Part shown: positions 1 to 10,811 of the stretch, in pieces
How the letters are laid out: every line of letters begins with the position of its first letter
Numbering within the stretch: the first letter of the stretch is position 1
Source of the DNA: Lepidurus packardi
Lineage: Eukaryota > Arthropoda > Branchiopoda > Notostraca > Triopsidae
DNA length: 64,000 bases
Reading direction: 5' to 3'
Assembly: GCA_023053545.1 (NCBI GenBank)
Contig: JAKZAN010000001.1
Location: 7,460,565 to 7,524,564, forward strand
Notes under the pieces: generated by a model
The model's database searches: none
Told to the model about the DNA's origin: nothing
Seen by the model: the letters and a program-made list of their open reading frames with translations, nothing else
Made by a program: the position numbers and the translations under genes

Positions 1-93
1 TAAACTTTCGTAGTGCCGCAGTTCTTCTCCATTCATCGCTGACATGATATGGGATTTGGTCATGGCTGTTTCGCACTGAGCTATTTGGCTCAT
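1..93 (-). CDS. Possible first exon of a divergent gene (partial)
   Basis: Reading the minus strand from an ATG at 93-91 gives 31 open codons that run off the left edge (start MSQIAQCETAMTKSH, later GEELRHYESL). It lies head-to-head with the ataxin-7 gene about 425 bp away, which suits a shared promoter. I do not recognise the protein. An open stretch this short could be chance, so the call rests on the plausible composition and position only. Confidence 0.3.
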   Translation of the reverse strand, partial: MSQIAQCETAMTKSHIMSAMNGEELRHYESL

Positions 94-517
94 TATACGC
101 TCGTACTGCAAGCGGCTATCAAAATAAACAGTTCACTAGGCAATTTCAAACAAGCTTAGTTTAGTTACTATTCTTCGGGACTCTCTGAACTTGACATGCA
201 CCATTTAGTGAAGGACCGAAGCAAAACATTTAGCCTCCTGTCATCTCCTGTGCCGTCTCCATCAATTAGTAATCGTTTCCGAATAACTTCCTCTAAAGAA
301 ACAAACATAGCGTAAAAATAAAAAAGCTTATATTCGTGGTTTTACCGTCTCCCATTTTCTTGCCAACTTGCAATACACAAATGTTGTTTTCGCAATTAAA
401 CCGGCCGCGCTTGGCTTACCTTTAGCCCGGGCTTCAAGTTTCTAGGCAGATGTAAGTGAAGGAATTATCCCGGGCTGGCTTTTACTATCCCGGGCCAAAA
501 GTGAGCCAGTGTGAAAA
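94..517. promoter_or_regulatory. Upstream region of the ataxin-7 homologue
   Basis: No coding signal seen. It holds repeated CCCGGG-type words around 425-495 (cccgggc, cccgggcc) just upstream of the ataxin-7 start, typical of a GC-rich core promoter in otherwise AT-rich DNA. The promoter role is inferred from position. Confidence 0.35.
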
Positions 518-3500
518 ATGGCGTCCGGCGATGACAGTCCAAGCAGCCTGCACGGACAACCCTGGTCCGTGTGGGCCGAGAAATTAGGCAGGGACAGCCC
601 TCAGAGTAAGTGGAAACAGTTGATTAATTAATCCTGCATCTAGGTTTAAAATTTAAAAAAATTATGGGTGTTTAAATACGGCCGTGGTACCATGCCGTAA
701 TGTCCCGGGTCAAGCGAAGGCCAGGTGCGCGGGGCTTTGACCTCATCCGAAAACTTCAGCAAAATTTAAAATGAATGGATGTTTGAATCATGATCAACTC
801 TTTGAAACAAATATAATACTAATAGCCTATGTCTATCAATAGGCGATGAGGATGGCGCTGGGAAGACAAACCGCAAACAAGGGGATGCCATGAAGCTTCA
901 CAGTGAAGGTGATATTATCTTTCATCTGATTATTTCCCTATCATTTTGTCCATCGTTTTAACCTTTCTGATATACGTACAATTGCAGTACTTCTTTGTTC
1001 TAATACCTGAAAAATCAATAGTCTGTTAAACTTCTGTATTTGTGTCTTGATCTTTAATAAGGGTACTTGTTTACAATATTTTCGAACAAAGTTTCTAATC
1101 GACTTCTGTTTTATTTGTAGAAATGTGTTACTATGGCCTGTGTCCCGTCCGTGATGATTTCTATTTGGTTGTGTGTAACATGTGTAACAAAGTATGTACT
1201 CCACAAGCCTTACAAGAACATATAGGTAAATTTACACTCTTAATTTTTGCCTTTTCAAACCGGCTTTAACTACTTTTATATGGTATGTAGAATCGCGACA
1301 CCCGCCTTCTCCTTTACCTGCCGTACCAGAAGCCACGCCAGTTTCTGCACTGACTGGCGGACCCGCCCCTCCTTCGCGGAGTAAAGGCAAAAAGAATGCT
1401 TCCTCTGCCACACCTGTCGCCAGCGCCAGCATTAGCAGCAAACCTGTCCCTGATATTATGGCTACCAAAGCCCCGCCCACGAGCTGTCGTCCTCGGAAAG
1501 ACCGTCACAAAGAACGTAGTAATGCCAAGTTACCCACCAGCATTCCTTTCGAGCCACCTTTACCACCTCCTACACTTCCACCTTCTCTGCCTCCTTCGCC
1601 ACTTTTCTCCACTCCTCCGTCCCCTAGCCCTGCTCCTGCTGCTTGCCTCAGCAACATCACCATGACAGTCAACTTGGATCCTTCAGGTGTCCCTACGGTG
1701 CAAATCCACTTGCCAGAGCCCGAAGAAGGAATCTCATTGCTGGGAGATGATGACCTGTTGGGTAATCCGGTTGCAATCGCCACTGATCTCATTGGACCGA
1801 AGACTATGAGCAAGAAAAGGAAAAACTCGAAAACAGACCGCAAATGCTTGCCTCTCAAAGACCGAGAATTCGATCCTGAAAAGCATTGCGGTGTCTGGAT
1901 GCCCGAGAACGCTCGGCCTTGCACGAGGTCCTTGACTTGTAAAGCCCATTCGCTGAGTCTAAGAAGGTATCTCTCGAAACTGTTTCTTTCGAAATTGATC
2001 TCCTTTTGTCTTTCTTTTCTTTACAGAGCGGTGACAGGGCGGAGTAAAGCCTTTGATGATTTGTTAGCCACGCATCGAGCAGCCAAAGAAACTTCTGCGA
2101 GACAAAACAATACATCTATGTCTTCGGTCGCCTTGAGTTCAACGTCTTTAGCTTCCACCATTCTGCAGAGCTCGGTTTCCAGTTCCAGTGCTGCGACTTT
2201 GACCTTGGCGCCTACCAAACCCGCCAAATCCACAAAAATGGTGGCCTCAAAAGCCCCGCCTGTACCCCATTCTTCGACTAAATCCACGGTTACCACATTA
2301 CCGTTGCACATTCAAACTGGTGGCGATTCCAACGACTCTAAGGCTGCACTTCAGCAGCCGAGCCATTCTCCTTTATTGGTCCCCGTGGGAGGAGAAGAAC
2401 GACCGTCTAGTCCCATTTATACCACCCTTAAGCCACCTCAACCATTAGCGGTAGTTAAAATAATGACTTTTCAATGACCCGTTTCGAAACTTAATTTGGA
2501 CTCTTCCATTTTTTCTCAGTCTTGTACCTTTGGTTTGAAATCCTGTGGGTCACTATGGACGCGGGCTCCAGGTTCGCGTTCATGGAACGCTTTTCGGAAT
2601 TCTCTAAAACCAACATTCAGCCCCCATGCACCGCCGTCTCAGCCTGCATTAGCTAATGGCGTGTTTCACCATAGTAAAAGGAGTGCAGCAGCAGCTGCTG
2701 CACCCGAAGATTTCCCGGCTGACTTTGACTGGAAAACTAAGCGATGGAAACTAGAGCCGAATTTCGTTGAGCAAGAACCGGAATCGGAGTTTGTGACTTC
2801 CTACACCAATGGACTTCATCTTTCGCCTGATCCGATGTTAGACCCTTTTGAGGGTCTAGAGATGTTGGAAGGACTCGTAGGGGAAGATGGAGTGCTCAAC
2901 TCGGATATTATGAACTTTCCGTTGGGATTTAACCTGGGATTGGGTCCTGGGGGCAACGTCACATTTTCAGATTCAGGTGGCAGTGGTGCTGGTAGTGGAA
3001 TGGGATCAGGACTCAGCAAAAACAGTATTGGGGGCAGGCCTACGTTTTTAACCACGCCTTCTACTAGTACTCTAACTGCTACCGGAGCTACGGCTCCGAT
3101 GTCATTTCCTCAGGCACTTGGACATCAGGTAAGTGAATACTTCGAGCGCGTTCCACTGGCTGCACTGTTGCAATATATTTGGCGCTGTGTGTGTCAAACG
3201 TGTGTACCTTTACACACTGCATCTTTACACAGTGTGTATCTTTACACACTGAGTGCCAAAAGTACTGCACCATTGCAGCCAGTCAGAACGCGCTAATAGT
3301 CGCGTTCGTTTTGACGAAAGTTTATGTCGACTTAAAAGTCTACTCAAGACTTGCGCTTATAAGCGTTCGAGATTGGTAAACTTCGGGCGTGCAAGGGTTT
3401 GATTTAACTAGTCGACTTTGGCCTTGAAAGTCGACTTTTTAACCCCGCTCCCTTGTTTATCTATTCCCTTTGTTTATTACGCGTGTGCCGTAGACTGCGT

Positions 3501-4221
3501 GCTTTTCAAAAGTACGCTACTTTTAATAAATTTTAATTTTTGTTTTATTATTTTAATTGGCAATCAAAGATTTTTTCATCAAAGTTTTGAATTTTGGGAC
3601 AAGAAGTACGAGCATAAGTTGCAAAGAACCAATGGGGGACAATTACCCCGTCAACATCTTCCTCAATCACATCTTCAATTGTCCGGGATAATGCTAAAAA
3701 TTGATTTAAGAACGGAAAAAGTTAACTGCCCCACAGAACAACACAATAATTTGCTACTGAAATCCATAGCCGAAAAACGAACAATTCGTAAATGGTTTAT
3801 TTTCAACAAGCACCGCCCCATGGGTGGAGCATTTGTAAACTTATGCTTATAGTCATTTGTTTTGGATTCAAAACTTTCCAAGTCGACTTCCGTAAACTTT
3901 CAAAGTTTAGACCAAACGAGTGTGTATAGGTGTAAGTCAATGAAGTTTGGCTAGTCTAAGTTTAAGTGGAACGTACAAAACGAACGCGGCTCTCGTTGTG
4001 TCTAAGATAATTTGTGGATTAATTGATCTTTTGTTCTGTAGGTTTTGAGTGGGGCATCATCAACAGCGTCGCAAGGGTTGACCTTCAAGTGGATGTCAAA
4101 CTCGCCGAGCGTAACGGGATCATCTATCTCATCAGGTCACGTGAGGTCAACACAGGGGCCAGGGCCGAACAGTCACGCACATTTGCAGCTTCTTTTGCAA
4201 TCAGACACTGAACATACATGA
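518..4221 (+). CDS. ATXN7: Ataxin-7 homologue, SAGA deubiquitinase-module subunit (7 exons, 715 aa)
   Basis: Exons at 518-605, 843-908, 1121-1225, 1291-1966, 2027-2450, 2520-3128 and 4042-4221; phases close at every junction and give 715 aa ending in TGA. Exon 3 encodes an N-terminal zinc-binding segment (EMCYYGLCPVRDDF then CNMCNK and PQALQEHI), matching the first ZnF of ataxin-7. The SCA7 domain starts at CGVWMPENARPCTRSL and continues over the 1967-2026 intron into AVTGRSKAFDDLL. The rest is low-complexity Ser/Pro/Ala. In animals ataxin-7 anchors the histone H2B deubiquitinase module (USP22/Nonstop, ENY2, ATXN7L3/Sgf11) to SAGA in the nucleus. Exon 5 is the least certain 3' border (PQPLA, donor at 2451). 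There is no long polyglutamine tract. Confidence 0.9.
3146..3297. repeat. Imperfect hairpin in the last ataxin-7 intron
   Basis: The stretch starting gcgcgttccactggctgcac is repeated in inverted form at about 3250-3296 (ccattgcagccagtcagaacgcgc), with a loop of alternating tttacacac/gtgtgt words. This is the structure of a small foldback or MITE-like element. Confidence 0.5.
3299..3993. repeat. Intronic insertion with inverted ends, possible MITE
   Basis: The left end contains cgcgttcgttttg and the right end its exact reverse complement caaaacgaacgcg (about 3976-3988), enclosing about 690 bp inside the last ataxin-7 intron. Internal gtcgactt words recur (3326, 3412, 3431, 3881). No transposase was seen. 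No clear target duplication was found, so a mobile origin is an inference. Confidence 0.4.
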
Positions 4222-5106
4222 CTCATTATTTCGTTACCTTCGAGCCCCCGTTGCCTCCCCACTTTGATAACAAGCGGAAAAACGCGGCCTGTGATACAAA
4301 CTCCACCCCAGCATCCCACCCCCAGCCCTCATCAGATCATCCCTTTGCCTTTCTTGGGTTTTGTTTTTCCTCCGTACTGCATTTTTCTTAAGTTTTATAG
4401 CATTTTAATGAAAGCTGTAGAATCATCCTGCTCATTTTTCTGATCTCTTTAAATATTCGTGTATGTCGAAAAACAAAACTACCATAAGGGCTTCCATCGA
4501 ATTCAAACCTGTACTTTACACCCCCTACCGATTTTTACTACGTTTTCATACAAAACCGCGCCCAACTCTTGCTCCTTCCCATTCTACCTATCAGTGCCTT
4601 GGGCCCTTGCATTTTACGACATCTGCAAAACATTCTACAACAAATCACAACACTAATAACAAAATAACCCCGGCTATCATCCAAGGACCACAGACGTTAA
4701 AACAAATGAGAATTTTTTAAGTTGTAGACATAACAAAATTTTTAACGAAAAAAAGCAACTAAATTAGTTTGTGTATAAAGTGATTGTAAATTTTTTTGCA
4801 TTTCGAGTTTCTTGTCTTCATGAAAATTTCTTTTCATCCTTATGTAAAGCAACCGCAAATTGCGCCCTCAAATGAACGACTTAACTGTACGAAGATTCAA
4901 AGAACAAAAACAACGTGAACCATTTTGCAAACTGTATTCCTCTATTCTACACTAATGATCGAAGAACAACTTTAAAAAAGTAATACGCGTACAAAAATAC
5001 CAACTTTTAAAACCAGTAATTCGAGCTTTGCACTCGCATCTTGGACCAATGAATTTAACCCCGGTCTAACCCAAAAAGAAAAAAATTAATGTTCAAATTC
5101 TGGAGA
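4222..5106. other. 3' UTR and intergenic region
   Basis: AT-rich DNA after the ataxin-7 stop. The short open frames here have no coding character. I see no gene or repeat in it. Confidence 0.5.
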
Positions 5107-6119
5107 TCAGGGCCAAGGACCCGGAATAGCCAGTTTTTTGCCCAAAGTAGGATTAGGTTTAGGCTCGTCTTTCTTACCCCACGGGGGTTTTTGCGCGCAG
5201 CGAGCCTGGTCTACAGGATCTTCAGTCGGCAGAGGAATCTCGAAACTATCGTAACGAACTTCAGGCTCCTTTTCCATGCCAGGAATCTCGGGATGATTGT
5301 ACGGCGACGCTGGAATTTCCGGCGGTTCGTCGGGTGGTGGATGCGTGGGCTCGACGACCAATGGCGAGGTCGGATCGTTGGGAATCGCTGGGTGCATTGG
5401 CGGCTTGGGGGCGTGTCACCCGGTTTGTAACTCATGTGCCGTTTTTTTTATAGGAGTATGATTTGGGAGGTAGTAGAGGATTGTGATCCGCATGTTCTGA
5501 AACGTTCTCCGAGAGAGGTGAAGACCGCTCGAGATCTTTGTTTTCGCCTGCTACTTCCGGCACTGGGTTTTAATGGCGTGTCTATTTCCGAGAGTGGGAT
5601 GTCCAACTGATTTTGCTCTTGCCAAGGTTGTGCATTTTCATCAGGCTGAACTGCGACCTTGTGGGGTTTCGGGTAGGGATTATTGGAGCCATACGGAGGA
5701 GGGTCTACGGTAGGTTTGTCTGTTGATTCCCTTTCAGAGGCAGGCTTGCCTGACAGCTTGGGTTTTTCTTTGAAATTGTTACTCAGATCCGCGGTGCCTT
5801 CGTAATAGTTCACAAAAGGGTACATCGGCTCGGAGTTCAAGAAAGGAACGGGAAACGGGTAGTTGATCTTATTACAATTACGCCTTGAAGTTAATCCAAA
5901 ATGGATTGAAGCTGAGTGCGAAGAGAATTGCTGGTACAGGTGAGAGTAACATACAAACCTTTTGAGGTTGGGACGAATGTTGGGCGGTACATCAGGGGGT
6001 GGATCAGGAATAGGATCGGAAGGGGGAGGTGGTGGAGGTTCAGGACGAGGATCAGGGGTTTGAAAAAGTAAAGAAGGTACACGAGAAAATCCTGACGGAA
6101 TCTTCGACACGAGATTTAC
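5107..6119 (-). CDS. Proline-rich protein of unknown function, frame broken, 5' end missing
   Basis: The minus strand reads from an acceptor at 6119 (exon 6119-5959, then about 5883 downward, separated by a 75-bp intron) into a very proline-rich protein: PDPRPEPPPPPP near the start, YPFPVPFLNSEP, then VDPPPYGSNNPYPKP, and near the end PSPYNHPEIPGMEKEP-like sequence up to a stop at 5107. Coding character jumps between frames near 5572, near 5437 and in the ccccc run near 5413, each needing a one-base change. No ATG is present before the first exon, so an upstream exon is missing or lies beyond the foldback repeat at 6250-6680. No family is recognised. It may be a decaying gene or a region with uncorrected single-base errors. 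Confidence 0.45.
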
Positions 6120-6249
6120 CTGTAAAGAAAAAAACGAAGGTAAGTTTTAGAAGACTCCTTGGCGGCTGTTGTTAAAGCAAATGTATTGATGTTTTTTTTT
6201 TATTGTTTGTTTTTTAAGAGAAAGCTAAGCTACCCTACCACAGTATAAA

Positions 6250-6680
6250 GGTTTACACAGTCAGTAGGACAACAGAGGTATCTTCCAATGTTAGGGTTTT
6301 CCGACGACTTTGTCGGTCTCAAGAGGATGTGGCAGTACACAGGAACATACGAGGGGATGGATTCACAGACTTGCCCATCTACTGTCAAAGTAGGCATTCC
6401 TAATCTACAAGAAAAAGGGTTCGTAAAGAGAACAAAACACTCCCAACCGGGAGACTGGCGAGCTTTCTCTCGGGTACTCTAGGGAGTTTTGAACTGACCT
6501 AAGCTCCCACCTGCATTGGGCTTTGTAAACCGTCGTTACCTTTTTTGAACTGCAATGGGATGTTTGCGAATTTTCCCTTTGATATTATGGCTTTTTACTT
6601 GAATTTACTCTTGGGACCGAGAAAGTCGTCGAGAAAACCTTAACATTTGAAGATAGCCCTGTTATACAACTGTGTAAACC
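6250..6680. repeat. Foldback (inverted-repeat) element between two genes
   Basis: About 75 bp at 6250-6325 (ggtttacacagtcagtagga ... gtcggtctcaagagg) recur in reverse complement at 6609-6680 (ttgggaccgagaaagtcgtc ... actgtgtaaacc) with scattered differences. A third copy of the same arm lies at 21879-21960. The arms enclose about 280 bp with no gene. This is a dispersed family, probably a MITE. Confidence 0.55.
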
Positions 6681-6695
6681 TACCAACTGTGCTCC

Positions 6696-7609
6696 CTACC
6701 AAGGAATATCCTTGCCATTGTAATTCTTAAAGCCGCTTGAATCTTCTGGAGTGAGTCGCGCAATGGTGGACACTAAGTACTGGGCGGACTCATCGACACT
6801 AACTGGCGGCTGAACTTCCCCTTTGGAAGATCCCATTTCTGTGTCTACCCAGCCCGGATGCATGGCTACGACGACAAATCCCGGCAATTCGTAAGCCAAA
6901 TTGCGAGTTGCCATATTCAACGCAGCTTTAGCGCAACGGTAGCTTGTTGTATTGCCTACCCATCCGCCAACCGGGTTGTTGGGAGCGTTAAGCTGCAAAC
7001 TTCCCATGTTGGAAGAACATTGATGATCTACAACATTAATGGTTAACTTGTCTTAAGCAACCCTGAGCTGATGATACATGTTTCGAAACTTTAGCATATT
7101 ACGATACGAACACAATACACGACAAACAACGAAAGGCATTTATAATTACCTTTTTCTCGTTAACATCACCTAACAAGGGGACGAAGGCTTTGGTGACCAG
7201 CAAAGTTCCAACGACGTCTGTTTCGTATACGTGCATCATGTCGTCGCGTTTGATCAACAAAGCTTTGTCTTCGGGGTGATTCGGAGTTGAAATACCCCAT
7301 TATTTATCAATATGTCAACTGTTGGACAACCTTTCTTGATTTCTTCGCGTGTTTGATTAACGGAAGTTTCATCGCAGACATCCAGTTGAAGGGGTCCTTG
7401 CATTCCGCATTGGAATCCGTCAGTACTTGTTTCAAGTCCGTGGCCGAGTCCGGGTTTAAGCACGTCGCGCAGACCTTAAGCGAATATTGGTAGTGATTAT
7501 GTTGCCTGTTAAATTTGAAGCTCACCTTGTAACCTTCTTTGAGGTATTGCTTAACAAGCCCGAGACCAATACCACGGTCGCAACCGGTAATTAAAACGGA
7601 CTTGCTCAT
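6696..7609 (-). pseudogene. Short-chain dehydrogenase/reductase (C-factor/sniffer type) with three 1-bp frame breaks
   Basis: Three exons on the minus strand: 7609-7526, 7474-7150 and 7027-6696, all with GT/AG borders. The first begins MSKSVLITGCDRGIGLG, the NAD(P)-binding TGxxxGIG of classical SDRs. Exon 2 has LQLDVCDETSV and DILINN. Exon 3 has the active-site SYRCAKAALN (YxxxK), then MHPGWVDTEMG and a C-terminal GFKNYNGKDIPW typical of the C-factor subgroup, whose members reduce carbonyl substrates in the cytosol. The frame slips by one missing base near 7403, near 7300 (NNAG motif) and near 7010 (start of exon 3). There are no nonsense substitutions, so this is either a recent pseudogene or a gene with consensus errors. 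Restored length would be about 247 aa, normal for the family. Confidence 0.75.
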
Positions 7610-7865
7610 TCTGAAAGTAACAAAAAAATGCTTTAAAAAGAACGTCAACAGATGGATCACAATTCTGGTTCAAATTCAAATTACGCGCCAAATTTTGGCC
7701 AATACGAAGCCAAGTCTGTTACAGAGGGAAATAAAGTGCTTTCGTCGCAGGAAGGTTCTCAAGTTTTCGCGAGCTTGTTCTCGCGAGTTTTCCTACTAAA
7801 GACGTAGGAGCACACGATCTTGTTCCGAAATTATTTCTTGGTGATAACAGACCTTACAGTATAAA
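7610..7865. promoter_or_regulatory. Short divergent promoter with a TCTCGCGAG motif
   Basis: The 256 bp between the SDR start (minus strand) and the HOP2 remnant (plus strand) carry ttctcgcgag at 7779-7788 and a second tcgcgag at 7768-7774. TCTCGCGAGA is a known animal promoter motif (bound by BANP). The regulatory role here is inferred. Confidence 0.4.
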
Positions 7866-8643
7866 ACGATGCCACTCAGAAAGTTCCAGAAGACTACGGA
7901 AGAGCTGCTGTTCAGAAAGCCACTGACCAACTGTTCGAGGGAAGTTGGGTTTTGGCTTTTATTTTTCGCGATTTTATTTTAGCAATTTCATTTTGGCAAT
8001 TTTATTTTATTTTAGCTAAACTAATTTAGCAATATTCATTTTTACTTAGAATGGGAAACTAATTGAAAAAAACATACGGCAAGCAGAAAGTCTACGCTGC
8101 CAATCAGACGCTACTTCCTACTTTAACCCAATAAGAACTCCGGGAAATGGATGTTGAAGTCGCAACCCTGACTGCAAATTCGAAAGCAGATGAAGAAGCC
8201 ATGAAATATGCTGAAGCTGAGCTGAAATCGCTTGCTGGAAAGCTTAGCATAGCAGAAGCCAGGAAAGAGTTTGAAACTGTAATTAGTTACCACACTAGCG
8301 TAGTTTTACTACAAAGATCTTGATTTTCAGGAGTCTGAGCAAGTAAAAAGCCTCTAAGAGCGGCTCGGGAGTCTTTCAGTTTCTGCAGTTAAGGTTTCCC
8401 AGAGCGATCGAGATGGTGTAATGCGTAAGTACAACGCCATGCTTAAGAAATGGCGGCGTCGCAAACGTTTGTGCATAGATATTGTCGAGGCTGTATTGGA
8501 AGGCTACCCTAAACCGAAAACTGCCCTTTTAGAGAACGCCGGAATTGAAACGGATGAGTATTGGCGTTCCCGTTCAGAAGTAAACTATTCACTACACTAT
8601 CGATACTGTACCTACGAAGTTATTAAAAAACACAGGTTTCTAT
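7866..8643 (+). pseudogene. PSMC3IP: HOP2 (PSMC3IP) pseudogene, nearly full length, with intron
   Basis: The successive segments EDYGRAAVQKATDQLFEG, TYGKQKVYAANQ, ELREMDVEV, EAELKSLAGKL, KWRRRKRLCIDIVEAV and LEGYPKPKTAL..AGIETDE follow the order of the meiotic recombination protein Hop2, which with Mnd1 promotes Dmc1/Rad51 strand exchange. An intron of about 60 bp with GT/AG borders near 8280-8331 is kept, so this is not a retrocopy. In-frame TAA codons at about 8130 and 8356, plus a slip in the A-run near 8070, disable it. The 3' part from about 8310 is duplicated at 25440-25700. Confidence 0.8.
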
Positions 8644-9010
8644 AAATTCCTTTGAACTTACTTTGTCGCAGAATTATACAACTATTCTTTATACGAAGCC
8701 TTGTAAGCAACACGTTCACAGTGAGTGATATAGAAAAACTTAGTTTGCCGCGTTTGCGTGCCAATTTATATAGACCGCATTCCGAGAGTTAGAAAACGTT
8801 GAATGGTTGAATACCGTGAATTCCGAAAGCAGCTGTTCCGCCGTTTTCCTATTGTTAACCTTCTCGGTAAATATTTTTGAATGTCTACGCCCAACTAACG
8901 GAAGATGGCGTCAAACGGTGTCGCACGTGCTCCATGTGTTGTTGTTGTTTTTATGGCTTTTTCGTGTGCCGTTTTTCTCGTTTCTGTGATAAAATTAAAA
9001 TTACTTGGTC
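8644..9010. repeat. Downstream flank of HOP2, duplicated at 25745-26140
   Basis: The sequence from ctatcgatactgtacctacg to gataaaattaaaattactt recurs at 25740-26135 with about 15 percent visible differences and small indels. It contains no gene. It belongs to the tandem segmental duplication. Confidence 0.7.
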
Positions 9011-9356
9011 CACATGAAGCCACGTGATCTAAGTTTCCAGCTGCGAGAAAGGCGTTGGCCGACCTCTTTAGCCCACTCGAAAAGTGGTCACAAAAGGTCC
9101 GTAAGGAAAGGGTTCAATGTTTCTTCTCTCCTACTCTATGCTATAAACAAGCTCAGCTCGGTGCTGCGTTTATATTCCGTTGATCCCGGCCTTCTCTCAC
9201 TCTCCAGCTCTACGACTCTCCCCTACCACCGCCTCCAATCCGGCTTCCTTATTCCGCTAGACTCGCGGACCGCTACAACACAAATAGCACACGCACGTTT
9301 TGTAAGCGTTCTCTAGACTTTACGATGCAAACCTAAGACGTACGTGGCTTACGCTT

Positions 9357-9421
9357 ATTTAACGCCTTTTAAACGTGCTATTAGTAGCACGTGACAATGG
9401 TACGTTTAAAAGGCGTTAAAT
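9357..9421. repeat. Perfect 20-bp inverted repeat with nested hairpin
   Basis: atttaacgccttttaaacgt (9357-9376) is the exact reverse complement of 9402-9421. The loop holds a second hairpin, cgtgcta-ttag-tagcacg (9375-9392). It sits at the left edge of the DNA transposon remnant and may be part of its terminal structure. Confidence 0.7.
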
Positions 9422-9669
9422 ATGCGTCTAAAATGCGTCTTTTTTTACCTATAATATACGTCTTCGCCAATAGGTTTGTATACGTGCAGAAAACGCCCGA
9501 TCCTACGTTGAAAATCGTATAACATACATATTTTATACGAATTATATCCTTATATTTTTTATTGTTACATATTAATTCTTGCGATCGAAATTATTTGAAG
9601 CGCAAGAAATACAAATTGTTTAAGTTTGTATTTGTTGTATTATTGGTTTCTCCGAATACATTTTGTCAA

Positions 9670-10630
9670 TCAGGAGCACGTAACATTTTTGAACGTGTCC
9701 TCTAAATTTTTTAATTTGGGGCTTGCGCGCAGGGCATCTGAAAGTAAATAATACAATTTCGTGAAATAGGTAAAAGGTTTACGTATAAAAACCACTTACT
9801 TTGTATTAATTGGCAGACGATGGAATCTCTGATTCCCATCTTGTTCACTTCCCGCCCGCTGTGACGCCTGCCTTCCCAATTGTACTCCTTCCAGACGCAG
9901 TCGGTTGCGACTGCTTTCCGTGCGTTCCTCACCGCATTTTCTATTGGCTTTCCGACAATAAGTGGAATTGTGGATACCTATGAGGAATTAAGCATCGAAT
10001 ATTTTTTTTTACTATATTTAGAAATATTCTTTAAACTTGCATTCAATAAATGTTACTGAAACTTACAAAGGTTTTTTTGCGGTTCTGAGTTCTGTAAATT
10101 CCTTTCTAATGTTGTGAATTCGTCAATCGTCTGGACAGGCAAATTTTCCTTAGTAGGCACTACTTCAACTTGGGCAACCGCGTTGCCTTCTTCAATATGC
10201 GACAGTTGCTGCTTCGTTTCTCGTGCCATATTTTTGAGTTCGAACGTGTGGGTTACTAATTGCCGATAACTTTCGATGATACTATTTCCGTTGCCTGTGA
10301 AGTTTTACAAATGACTAAAAGAAAGTACTGTATAATTTCGCAAGAAATATACCTTTCCTTCCGCTACTACCATTGTCCGCTGCGGGCCTACTCACTTCAG
10401 TAAGTTTCATGCTCTCATTCGCGTTGGGATCTGCAGATATTAGAGAGACTTTCCGTCAGAATAACTTAAGTTTTCGATTAATATGAAATAGCCCACCATT
10501 CGCTGACAATTCTTCGTTGTCCACTGAAGATTGACGTTACCTAGATTGCATATCAATTTCTGAATGTGGAGGTACAGAGAAAGCGGAAGTATCTCCTTCT
10601 TTAAAGAAAAGACAGTTTGACGATCATTTG
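9670..10630 (-). pseudogene. Transposon-borne protein with a DUF4806-like C-terminus (remnant)
   Basis: Minus-strand exons: about 10302-10067 (ESYRQLVTHTFELKNMARE, then ENLPVQTIDEFTTLE), about 9970-9800 (KPIENAVRNARKAVATDC, WKEYNWEGRR, SIVCQLIQ) and about 9741-9670 (NALRASPKLKNLEDTFKNV, stop at 9670). The WKxYNWxGRR block followed by an IxxLIxxA helix is typical of DUF4806-type domains found in transposon-associated proteins of animals. Upstream fragments around 10500-10630 contain an in-frame stop, so the gene is decayed. Function is unknown beyond a likely DNA-binding or accessory role in transposition. Confidence 0.5.
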
Positions 10631-10811
10631 GTGCTGTGAGTTATACTGAATAAAAAACGTATACAATAACACGTAAGACGCAGTCAGTTGTCCATCAATG
10701 AGAAAACAATGACCTTACCAATTAATATTGGTGATGAGCTGTGAGACAGGTTAACATTTACAGCAAGTGCAGAATTTGGTTCGTTATGGTTGAGGTCATT
10801 AAATTCCACCG

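Noticed and set aside
3418..3852. 144-codon open frame in the ataxin-7 intron
   Set aside because: Composition is AT-driven with no domain; it lies within the repeat-like insertion.
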